DNA from: Microbacteriaceae bacterium
Lineage (GTDB): Bacteria; Actinomycetota; Actinomycetes; Actinomycetales; Microbacteriaceae
NCBI GenBank assembly: GCA_025463665.1
Contig: JAODAY010000285.1
Coordinates: forward strand, 1 to 5,374
Reading direction: 5' to 3'
DNA length: 5,374 nucleotides
In this document: positions 1-5,144 of the stretch, one piece after another
Numbering within the stretch: position 1 is the first letter of the stretch
How the letters are laid out: the number at the start of each line of letters is the position of its first letter
The notes under the pieces: model-generated
Told to the model about the DNA's origin: nothing
The model's input: the letters and a program-made list of their open reading frames with translations, nothing else
Database searches by the model: none
Program-made: the position numbers and the translations under genes

Positions 1-1239
1 ATCAAGGTCATGGACCACGCGATCAAGACCGGCGTGCCCATCATCGGCATGCTCGACTCGGGCGGCGCCCGCATCCAGGAGGGTGTCGTCGCCCTCGGCA
101 AGTACGGCGAGATCTTCCGCCGAAATACCCAGGCCTCCGGGGTCATCCCGCAGATCTCCATCATCATGGGGCCGGCGGCGGGCGGCGCCGTCTACTCCCC
201 CGCGCTGACCGACTTCGTCATCATGGTCGACAAGACCAGCCAGATGTTCGTCACCGGCCCCGACGTGATCAAGACGGTCACGGGCGAAGACGTGGGCATG
301 GAGGAGCTCGGTGGGGCGCTCACCCACAACAAGGTCTCCGGAGTCTCCCACTACCTCGCGAGCGACGAGAGCGACGCCCTCGACTACGCCCGCGCGCTCA
401 TCAGCTTTCTGCCCGACAACAACCTCGCCGAACTGCCGGTGTACGACAGCGGCGTCGACCTCGAGATCACCGACGAGGACCGCAAGCTCAACACGCTCAT
501 CCCGGACAGCCCGAACCAGCCGTACGACGTGAAGTCCGTCATCGAGCACATCGTCGACAACGGCGACTTTCTCGAGACCCAGCCGCTCTTCGCCCCCAAC
601 ATCGTCGTGGGCTTCGGCCGCGTCGAGGGACGCTCGGTCGGCATCGTCGCCAACCAGCCGAACGCGATGGCGGGCACGCTGAACATCGAGGCCGGCGAGA
701 AGGCCGCACGCTTCGTGCGCTTCTGTGACGCATTCTCGATCCCCATCCTGACTCTCGTCGACGTTCCCGGGTACCTCCCCGGCACCGACCAGGAGTGGAC
801 GGGTGTCATCCGCCGCGGCGCGAAGCTCCTCTACGCGTATGCCGAGGCGACTGTGCCCCTCGTCACGATCATCACCCGCAAGGCCTACGGCGGCGCATAC
901 ATCGTCATGGGCTCCAAGCAGCTGGGCGCCGACCTCAACTACGCGTGGCCGACGGCGGAGATCGCGGTCATGGGCGGGCAGGGTGCGGTCAACATCCTCT
1001 ACCGCAACGAGATCAAGGCCGCGGAGGCCGCCGGCGAGGACGTCGCCGCGGTGCGCACCAGGCTCGCGAACGAATACACCTACAACGTCGCGAGCCCGTT
1101 CCTCGCGGCCGAGCGGGGCGAACTCGACGGGGTCATCGAACCGGCCGCGACGCGTATCACCGTCATTAAGGGCCTGCGGGCGCTGCGCACCAAGCGCGCG
1201 GTCCTGCCGCCTAAGAAGCACGGGAACATCCCGCTGTGA
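1..1239 (+). CDS. accD: Acyl-CoA carboxylase carboxyltransferase (beta) subunit, 5' partial
   Basis: Carboxyltransferase subunit of a biotin-dependent acyl-CoA carboxylase; it moves the carboxyl group from biotin to a short acyl-CoA, giving malonyl- or methylmalonyl-CoA for fatty acid synthesis. The frame is open from base 1, so the gene begins outside the window; about 412 codons are visible of roughly 530 usual for the family. Seen in order: [21 protein letters not shown], the [18 protein letters not shown] stretch and [14 protein letters not shown] in the N-terminal crotonase-like half, then [53 protein letters not shown] and [17 protein letters not shown] in the C-terminal half. Codon 901-903 gives Ile in GGAYIVM. 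In Streptomyces enzymes this position is Asp in propionyl-specific PccB and Ile in the broader AccB, so acetyl-CoA use is inferred. It ends KHGNIPL, normal for the family, and overlaps the epsilon gene by four bases. The family is certain; the paralogue (accD, accB or pccB) is less so. Confidence 0.95.
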   Translation: MKVMDHAIKTGVPIIGMLDSGGARIQEGVVALGKYGEIFRRNTQASGVIPQISIIMGPAAGGAVYSPALTDFVIMVDKTSQMFVTGPDVIKTVTGEDVGMEELGGALTHNKVSGVSHYLASDESDALDYARALISFLPDNNLAELPVYDSGVDLEITDEDRKLNTLIPDSPNQPYDVKSVIEHIVDNGDFLETQPLFAPNIVVGFGRVEGRSVGIVANQPNAMAGTLNIEAGEKAARFVRFCDAFSIPILTLVDVPGYLPGTDQEWTGVIRRGAKLLYAYAEATVPLVTIITRKAYGGAYIVMGSKQLGADLNYAWPTAEIAVMGGQGAVNILYRNEIKAAEAAGEDVAAVRTRLANEYTYNVASPFLAAERGELDGVIEPAATRITVIKGLRALRTKRAVLPPKKHGNIPL

Positions 1240-1475
1240 CCGCCTCCAATTCGCCGACGGATGACGCGGCCCACTCGTTCTCGGTCGTCGGCGGCAATCC
1301 GTCGGCGAGCGAGATCGCCGCGGTGACCGCCGTCGTCACGAATGTGCTCGACGAGCTCGCCGCCGAGCGCGGGCGCCGCGCCACCGTCGACGTCTCCGCG
1401 TGGCAGCGCAGCGCCCGCCCGGTACGCGAACCCATCGTGCGCGGCCTGGACGCCTGGCGGGGCTTCTCCGGCTGA
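1236..1475 (+). CDS. accE: Acyl-CoA carboxylase epsilon subunit
   Basis: Small accessory subunit found in actinobacterial acyl-CoA carboxylases, where it binds and stimulates the alpha/beta complex. The 79-residue product shows the family pattern: [20 protein letters not shown] near residues 15-34 (usual form VvrGnPtaeElAAl), a short charged linker, then W56 followed by R/P-rich residues and a closing LDAWRGFSG (71-79; usual form ending in an aromatic W-R). The start chosen is GTG at 1236, because it makes a GTGA overlap with the stop of the carboxyltransferase gene and leaves the conserved core intact; this implies translational coupling. There is no clear separate Shine-Dalgarno, in keeping with coupling. 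No maf-like or biotin carboxylase gene follows within the window; after it comes a long non-coding region. Confidence 0.9.
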   Translation: MTASNSPTDDAAHSFSVVGGNPSASEIAAVTAVVTNVLDELAAERGRRATVDVSAWQRSARPVREPIVRGLDAWRGFSG

Positions 1476-1584
1476 ATCGTTCCACCGCCCACCAACGGAT
1501 GAGGGGCAAGGATCGGCGCCGCACCGACCCCGCGGAGAGCCGAAGCCTGCCCCGCCGCAGCTCGAGCCCCGCTTTAGTTTGAGG
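1476..1584. other. Non-coding region after accE, nothing recognised
   Basis: GC-rich sequence directly behind the accE stop. I see no convincing gene on either strand, no tRNA, and no strong hairpin with a U-tract. The readable frames crossing it give low-complexity Arg/Pro/Ser-rich products typical of high-GC non-coding or antisense sequence. Confidence 0.6.
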
Positions 1585-1624
1585 GGTGGCCTAAAAGCCA
1601 CCGAAGTCGCCACCGAACCGGTGG
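1585..1624 (+). terminator. Two small hairpins downstream of accE, possible weak terminator
   Basis: GGTGGC (1585-1590) and GCCACC (1597-1602) form a perfect 6-bp stem with an AT-rich loop, CTAAAA. Just after it, CCACCG (1610-1615) and CGGTGG (1619-1624) form a second perfect 6-bp stem with a 3-base loop. The unit GCCACCGAA occurs twice, at 1597 and 1609, so the right arm of the first stem and the left arm of the second are copies. No T-run follows either stem. This is the first clear structure behind accDE, about 110 bases after its stop, and could slow or end transcription; that role is inference. Confidence 0.35.
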
Positions 1625-1641
1625 GGCTCGCCCGCACCGAG

Positions 1642-1660
1642 GTGCTGTCAGCACACGTGT
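1642..1660. repeat. Short hairpin and 8-bp palindrome
   Basis: GTGCT (1642-1646) and AGCAC (1650-1654) can form a 5-bp stem with a 3-base loop. Overlapping its right arm is the perfect palindrome ACACGTGT (1653-1660). Such a palindrome could be a protein-binding site, but in GC-rich DNA short ones arise by chance and no gene start lies near enough to give it a role. Confidence 0.25.
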
Positions 1661-1715
1661 ACCCCGACGCCCGGAGGCGCCGCACTACCGGATTCGGACG
1701 GTCTCGGGGCTCGGG

Positions 1716-1756
1716 TGACAACCTGTCAAGAAAATGTCCCCCGGTTGTCCTCCGAA
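1716..1756. promoter_or_regulatory. Inverted repeat with TGTC motifs every 11 bp, operator-like or IS-end-like
   Basis: GACAACC (1717-1723) and GGTTGTC (1743-1749) are a perfect 7-bp inverted repeat with a 19-base spacer. Within it, TGACA (1716-1720) and TGTCA (1724-1728) form a second, tighter dyad. On the + strand TGTC occurs at 1724, 1735 and 1746, exactly 11 bases apart, and the units starting at 1735 and 1746 agree at 8 of 11 positions. Regular helical spacing is what arrays of regulator or transposase binding sites look like. No transposase fragment is present and no known operator can be named. It lies about 50 bases upstream of the four-hairpin block. Confidence 0.3.
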
Positions 1757-1879
1757 AAGGTGACTGTGCACCCCCTCTTCACCCGGCATTATTACTAGTG
1801 CTAGGTGTCTCTCATCGAGATACACCACCATCAGTTAGCCGACTAGGGTAAGCGGGCTAACTAATGGAGGAGAGTCAGG

Positions 1880-1903
1880 GTGCTATTCGGGTTAGCCCCT
1901 TGA
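1880..1903 (+). CDS. Possible 7-codon mini-ORF behind a strong ribosome-binding site
   Basis: GGAGGAG (1866-1872) is close to an ideal Shine-Dalgarno, and a GTG start lies at the right distance (1880). The frame reads MLFGLAP and stops at TGA 1901-1903, using CTA and TTA, both rare Leu codons in high-GC actinobacteria. The frame lies almost wholly inside stem-loop 3 of the RNA candidate, so ribosome movement would open that stem, as in leader-peptide control. Against it: the peptide is tiny, matches no leader peptide known to me, and no regulated gene follows on this strand. An ATG at 1864 overlapping the same site gives an alternative 22-codon frame. Chance is quite possible. Confidence 0.15.
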   Translation: MLFGLAP

Positions 1904-1916
1904 CTCGAAATGTGGC

Positions 1917-1946
1917 GCAGGGCCGGAGTTAGTTCTCCGGCCCTGC
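1917..1946 (+). terminator. Perfect 12-bp stem-loop, terminator-like
   Basis: GCAGGGCCGGAG (1917-1928) and CTCCGGCCCTGC (1935-1946) pair perfectly across a TTAGTT loop. A GC-rich stem of this length with a 6-base loop is the form of an intrinsic terminator. No clear T-run follows on either strand, as is common in actinobacteria. It closes the four-hairpin block on the + strand. Being symmetrical, it could also act as a backup stop for the leftward operon that ends at 2074. Confidence 0.6.
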
Positions 1947-1954
1947 CGTCGTTA

Positions 1955-1964
1955 ACGGGCCCGT
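1955..1964. repeat. 10-bp palindrome between two terminator-like hairpins
   Basis: ACGGGCCCGT is a perfect 10-base palindrome, with GTTAAC (1951-1956) overlapping its left end. It sits exactly between the two strong stem-loops. As it has no loop it cannot form a good hairpin; it is either chance in GC-rich DNA or a binding site of unknown kind. Confidence 0.25.
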
Positions 1965-1967
1965 ACC

Positions 1968-2000
1968 CGTGCTCGTGCGCGCCCCGCGTGCACGAGCACG
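1968..2000 (-). terminator. 15-bp hairpin, probable terminator of the leftward operon
   Basis: CGTGCTCGTGC (1968-1978) and GCACGAGCACG (1990-2000) pair perfectly over 11 bases. The stem continues inward as GCGC (1979-1982) with GCGT (1986-1989), one of these four being a G-U pair, leaving a CCC triloop. It lies 73 bases beyond the stop codon (2074-2076) of the last gene of the leftward operon and in the gap between converging units, where a terminator is expected. It has no T-run on either strand, so an I-shaped, U-less terminator is inferred. Confidence 0.55.
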
Positions 2001-2010
2001 CCGCGAGAAC

Positions 2011-2046
2011 CTGGCCCGACGCCGCTGGCCCGACGCCGCTGGTCCG
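2011..2046. repeat. 14-bp tandem direct repeat, about 2.5 copies
   Basis: CTGGCCCGACGCCG is repeated exactly at 2011-2024 and 2025-2038, and a third, degraded copy begins CTGGTCCGA at 2039. It lies between the stop of the leftward operon and its probable terminator, outside coding sequence. Replication slippage is the simple explanation, and copy number may vary between strains. Confidence 0.7.
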
Positions 2047-2073
2047 AATCGGCAGCCCGAGGTCGCCGAGCGA

Positions 2074-3117
2074 TCAGTCGGCCCTGGGGATCTCCAGCCA
2101 CAGTTCGATCTCGTCGCCTTCCTCGTCGTCTCCGGAGTCCTGGCCGAGCGCCGTAGCGTCGTCGTCCTTCCCCGAACCGATGAGGCCGACGACGGTGACG
2201 GCGATGTCGGAGCTCGAGGCGGCGGTCCTCACGATGATCTTGTCTGCGGCGCTGTGGCGCAGGGCCTCGGCGAGGCGGTCCAGCACTCGCTGCCGCATGG
2301 GTTCCGGGAGAGAATCCATGCCACCCTCGTCGAGGAGCGTCACCGCGGCGCCGCGCCTGCGGGCGAGCATGACCTGCTCCCGCACGGCGTCGTTGAGAAG
2401 GTTGCGGCCACGAATCTCGTCACGGATCGCACCCTCGAGAAGGAGGCACTCCTGGCGTTCCGCCGCCGCGAGCACCCCGCCACTGCGCTCGATCTGGCGG
2501 AGCATCGGCAGGGCCTTGGAGCTGGTCTGCCCGAGTCGGAACTGGCGCTCGAAGACGTGCGCCTCCTGGGCGGCCTGCCAGTCGGCGGCCTCCCGTTCGG
2601 CGTAGGCGAATCGTCGCGCGTCCTTCGCAGCCTTGGCGATCGAGCGGCTGAGAACGTGGGAGATGATGACCCACGAGACGCTGCCGACGACGCCGTACTG
2701 TACGAGTGCCGCGGGCCCCGCCCAGATCGTCGTCTGGGCGACGAGGAAGGCGATGCCGGTCCACGCGAGCGCCTGCCGCCTGCGCGTGGAGGTGATGGTC
2801 ATCAGGGTGCCGACGGCGGCGACGTACCAGGTGGCGTAGCCGTTGCCGCCGATGCGCGTCGGGTCGAGTTCCGGGGTGATCATGAGGGGCAGCGCGATGC
2901 ACACAGCGACGTTGAATGCGCCCATCCACAGCGGCATCCGTCGATTTCCCGACCCCACCAGGCTGACGACCGTGGCGGTGAGATAGAGCACCATCGCCGC
3001 GACTACGGGGATCGGGTTCGCGGGCACCTCGAGTGTGAGCAGGCCGAGAATCACGTGGTAGAGAGAAAAGAGCACGGCGATGCACACGATCACGACGCGG
3101 GGAACACCGATGATCAC
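2074..3117 (-). CDS. Multi-pass membrane protein with degenerate histidine-kinase-like cytoplasmic region
   Basis: Last gene of the leftward operon, 347 residues. The N-terminal half holds five to six hydrophobic segments (about 8-29, 36-55, 63-82, 97-109, 117-133, 142-157) with no signal peptidase site. A charged, helical stretch (about 158-255) resembles a kinase dimerisation region, then a small alpha/beta region follows with EALRHSAADKIIVRT (284-298), recalling the N box of NarL-type kinases. No HD phospho-acceptor motif is visible, the N-box Asn is absent (DRLAEALRHS), and where DxGxG is expected there is VVGLIGSGKDDD, without the Asp. The C-terminus is acidic (DDEEGDE, 330-336). I infer a kinase-derived protein without catalysis, perhaps a sensor or modulator for the kinase encoded just upstream. 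The start is GTG at 3117, overlapping the kinase stop as GTGA, with a Shine-Dalgarno-like GGAGA at 3125-3129. Function otherwise unknown. Confidence 0.75.
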   Translation of the reverse strand: MIIGVPRVVIVCIAVLFSLYHVILGLLTLEVPANPIPVVAAMVLYLTATVVSLVGSGNRRMPLWMGAFNVAVCIALPLMITPELDPTRIGGNGYATWYVAAVGTLMTITSTRRRQALAWTGIAFLVAQTTIWAGPAALVQYGVVGSVSWVIISHVLSRSIAKAAKDARRFAYAEREAADWQAAQEAHVFERQFRLGQTSSKALPMLRQIERSGGVLAAAERQECLLLEGAIRDEIRGRNLLNDAVREQVMLARRRGAAVTLLDEGGMDSLPEPMRQRVLDRLAEALRHSAADKIIVRTAASSSDIAVTVVGLIGSGKDDDATALGQDSGDDEEGDEIELWLEIPRAD

Positions 3118-4376
3118 GGGCGCGTCTCCGTCGGCTCGGCGTGCGCGTTCGCGGGATCGGCGGCCGGCCAGCGGATCGCGATCACGGTTCCCTCGTCGAC
3201 GGCGGAGTCGATCTCGACCGCGCCTCCCGCGTTGGTCACGCGCTCCACGATGGACACGCGCAGCCCGATTCGTTCCGTCGGGAGGTCGACGAACGAGAAG
3301 CCGGCCCCCGTGTCGCCCACCTCGACCTCGATGCCCATCGGCGCGAGGCGCCTGATCGTGAGCCAGCGGCTCACCCTCGAGTCGTGACCGGCGTGCTGGA
3401 TGCTGTTGACCATGGCCTGCACCGCCGCGGAATAGACCGCTTCGGCCGCCTGCAGCGGCATCGACTGCCCCGAGACGTCTCGCGTGCGGAGCGCGAACGG
3501 CGCGCTCATGCTGAGGGCGGCCTCCGAGATGCGCCTCTGCACCGACGACATGCGCACCACGCTGCCGTCGTCGGGGCTCACGAGCGCGGCCTCCCGCAGG
3601 TGGCCGATGGCGTTCCCCGCCATCGTCGCGGAGATCTTCATCGCCTCGGGCGTGTCAGCGCGGCCCGCGGTGAGCAGCGTCGTCAGCACACTGTCGTGCA
3701 CGATGGAGTCGACTTGCACGCGCTCGACCTCGGTGGCGTGTGCGTGCACGGCGTTCGAGTAGCGCGCGAGCGCGGCGGACTGCGCGGCGTCCACGGCCCC
3801 CGCTGCCTGACGCAGCAGGGTCGTGATGATCACGATGGCGCCGCCGACGAGCACGGCATACCCCGCCTCGAGGCAGGCCTCGAGAGTCGTCGCGTCGCCG
3901 CCGGCCTCGGTTACGCGAATGACCCCGTAGAGCGTGGGCACGAGCAGAAGGTATCCGGTCGCCAGGGCGGTGGACATCGACACGGCGGCGGTGGCCGTGG
4001 CTATCGTCATCAGGAAGTACAGCCAGTAACGCTGGTTTCCCATGGGGGCCGGGTCGAGCACCGCGAACGGCCAGGTCACGAGGGCCGCGAGGTAGACGGC
4101 CGAGATGAGCAGGTTGGCGCCAGTCACCCAGCGCTGCGCCATGGACGCGACGAAGGAGAGCACGATGCTCGCGTACACGGCGGGCACGATGACCCACGCC
4201 CACATGGGCTCGGCGCGGTCGATCTGATCGAAGATGATCGGAAGGGTTTGCAGCCCGTAGACGATGCCGAAGACAGCGACGAGGCGCGAGGTCAGCTTTT
4301 CGATCTGCAGGCGGCTGATGGGGCTGCGTGCACCCGGCGGCGCCGAGCGGACGGCGGGAGCCGCCCTAGTGTCCAT
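3114..4376 (-). CDS. Membrane sensor histidine kinase, NarL/LytS-like
   Basis: Two-component sensor kinase of 420 residues. After a cytoplasmic N-terminus of about 30 residues come five or so hydrophobic segments (roughly 32-50, 59-80, 86-105, 117-148 with a likely split, 172-187), which probably form the input domain; there is no large extracellular domain. The dimerisation part carries the phospho-acceptor motif SIVHDSVLTTLL with His227 followed by Asp228, as in HisKA_3-type kinases. The ATPase part has an N box AAVQAMVNSIQHAG (Asn324, His328), a G box GDTGAGF (Asp355) and a later IGLRVSIVERV with AGG, so it looks catalytically complete. It starts at ATG 4376, overlapping the response regulator gene by 11 bases, and ends in a GTGA overlap with the next gene, implying coupled translation of all three. 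The signal is not predictable from the sequence; few or no extracellular residues suggest sensing in or at the membrane. Confidence 0.9.
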   Translation of the reverse strand: MDTRAAPAVRSAPPGARSPISRLQIEKLTSRLVAVFGIVYGLQTLPIIFDQIDRAEPMWAWVIVPAVYASIVLSFVASMAQRWVTGANLLISAVYLAALVTWPFAVLDPAPMGNQRYWLYFLMTIATATAAVSMSTALATGYLLLVPTLYGVIRVTEAGGDATTLEACLEAGYAVLVGGAIVIITTLLRQAAGAVDAAQSAALARYSNAVHAHATEVERVQVDSIVHDSVLTTLLTAGRADTPEAMKISATMAGNAIGHLREAALVSPDDGSVVRMSSVQRRISEAALSMSAPFALRTRDVSGQSMPLQAAEAVYSAAVQAMVNSIQHAGHDSRVSRWLTIRRLAPMGIEVEVGDTGAGFSFVDLPTERIGLRVSIVERVTNAGGAVEIDSAVDEGTVIAIRWPAADPANAHAEPTETRP

Positions 4377-5055
4377 CGCCGCCGTCGGAGTCGAGGCCGG
4401 GCAGGATGCCGTCTTCTACGGCCCTGCGGAGCAGGTCGACTTTGGTCGGCGCCGGCCGTCCAACCTCGACGTACTTGACTCGGATTCGATCGAGGTATTC
4501 CCTCGCCGTGGAATAGCTGATGCCGAGTTGCTGCGCGGCGAGCTTCAGCGGCAGTCCCGAGGCGTAGAGGTGCAGGATCTCCCGCTCGCGGCGCCCCAGC
4601 TCCACCTTGGCGAAGTCGCCGTCGGCGTCGATGGCCGTCGCCCACTCGAGGTTATTGAGCACTTCTCCGCGCGCGACGCTCGAGGCGGCGGCGATGACCG
4701 TGCGCGTTGCAGACGACTTGGGGATGACGCCGGCCGCGCCCGCGGCGAGGGCCTCACGCACGAGCGTGACGCGGTCGGCGATGCTGTGCACCAGCACCGC
4801 GGAACCCAGGGCCTGCACGTGCTTGACGTTGTCGGTGACCGAGGCACCATCGCCGAGCGAGAGGTCGAGCACGACCACGTCGCATTCCCGGCCGGCCAGC
4901 CCCGCGACCAGTTCTTTCACGGTGGCGGCGGCGTAGACGAAATCGAATCCCTCGTCGAGGAAGGCGGCCTTCAGCCCGAGCCGCACGGACTCGTGATCGT
5001 CGACAACCGCTACGCGTACTGCGGGGATTGCGTCGCTCTCAGCGCGGTGAACCAT
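4366..5055 (-). CDS. Response regulator, NarL/FixJ family with LuxR-type HTH
   Basis: DNA-binding response regulator of 229 residues and first gene of the operon. The receiver domain (about 13-130) shows the acidic pair Asp19-Asp20 in AVVDDHE, the phospho-acceptor Asp64 in VVLDLSL, Ser91 at the switch position and Lys113 in GVIPKS, so it should be phosphorylatable. The C-terminal LuxR-type helix-turn-helix spans about 152-215 (LGRREREILHLYASGLPLKL, then AAQQLGISYSTAREYLDRIR). It should accept phosphate from the kinase encoded next. The ATG at 5055 is the only plausible start: an in-frame TAG lies five codons upstream and no alternative start is near the receiver. The Shine-Dalgarno is poor. 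Two -10-like hexamers lie upstream on this strand (TACGGT at 5094-5099, TAGCAT at 5103-5108), but neither has a -35 partner. Its targets are unknown; autoregulation of the operon is common in the family. Confidence 0.93.
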   Translation of the reverse strand: MVHRAESDAIPAVRVAVVDDHESVRLGLKAAFLDEGFDFVYAAATVKELVAGLAGRECDVVVLDLSLGDGASVTDNVKHVQALGSAVLVHSIADRVTLVREALAAGAAGVIPKSSATRTVIAAASSVARGEVLNNLEWATAIDADGDFAKVELGRREREILHLYASGLPLKLAAQQLGISYSTAREYLDRIRVKYVEVGRPAPTKVDLLRRAVEDGILPGLDSDGGDGH

Positions 5056-5144
5056 GTCAATCCCGTCTGCCTATTCGCCGCAAAGACCCGGCTACCGTAG
5101 TCATGCTATCTGCGACGGCGGGCCTCCGCGGCTCGCGACGCGGT

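Larger units (their letters stand above)
1804..1946 (+). ncRNA. Candidate structured RNA of four consecutive stem-loops
   Basis: Four evenly spaced stem-loops follow each other. SL1: 1804-1812 with 1818-1826, 9 positions, one mismatch, 5-base loop. SL2: AGTTAGCC 1833-1840 with GGCTAACT 1855-1862, perfect 8 bp, 14-base loop. SL3: 1872-1885 with 1893-1906, 14 positions with one G-U pair and one mismatch, 7-base loop. SL4: 1917-1928 with 1935-1946, perfect 12 bp. The single-stranded gaps are 6, 9 and 10 bases. The block is visibly richer in A and T than its surroundings and rich in TTA, CTA and TAG, which are unusual for coding sequence here. The G-U pair in SL3 (1878 with 1900) exists only in a + strand transcript; on the other strand it is a C-A mismatch, which favours the + strand. 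I find no convincing promoter in front and match it to no RNA family I know. A leader, a stand-alone small RNA or chance structure are all possible. Confidence 0.45.

Noticed and set aside
1080..1721. Open frame on the - strand crossing the end of accD, accE and the following gap
   Set aside because: It overlaps two well-supported genes, has an Arg/Pro/Gly-rich composition and no motif.
1701..1729. TTGACA on the - strand (1729 to 1724) as a -35 box
   Set aside because: At 17-base spacing the -10 position reads CGAGAC, no match, and transcription would run antisense into accE.
1760..1807. Promoter for the four-hairpin RNA (GTGACT at 1760, CATTAT at 1787, TATTAC at 1790)
   Set aside because: The hexamers are separated by 21-24 bases, too far apart, and no other -35 partner is convincing; a promoter may exist but I cannot place it.
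1342..1851. Open frame on the + strand extending from accE into the gap
   Set aside because: It is in another frame than accE, is Ser/Pro/Arg-rich and resembles no family; it merely lacks stops in GC-rich DNA until the AT-richer block.
1476..2073. tRNA, tmRNA, RNase P RNA, SRP RNA, T-box or CRISPR array in the long gap
   Set aside because: None of the hallmark sequences (T-loop with CCA end, RNase P core, GGAA-capped SRP helix, T-box sequence, regularly spaced long repeats) is visible.
1969..3387. Long open frame on the + strand opposite the membrane protein gene
   Set aside because: It runs antisense to the third operon gene and has low-complexity Arg/Asp/Gly-rich content without any domain, as usual for mirror frames in high-GC DNA. 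The - strand frame shows clear membrane helices and overlaps neatly with the kinase gene.
3141..4478. Long open frame on the + strand opposite the histidine kinase gene
   Set aside because: The product is a His/Arg/Gly-rich sequence without recognisable motifs, while the - strand has complete H, N and G boxes.
4264..5100. Open frame on the + strand opposite the response regulator gene
   Set aside because: It is antisense to an intact receiver plus LuxR domain protein and shows no family features.
5094..5108. -10-like hexamers TACGGT and TAGCAT on the - strand upstream of the response regulator
   Set aside because: Neither has a -35-like hexamer at suitable distance, and TANNNT hexamers are frequent by chance; mentioned only in the gene entry.
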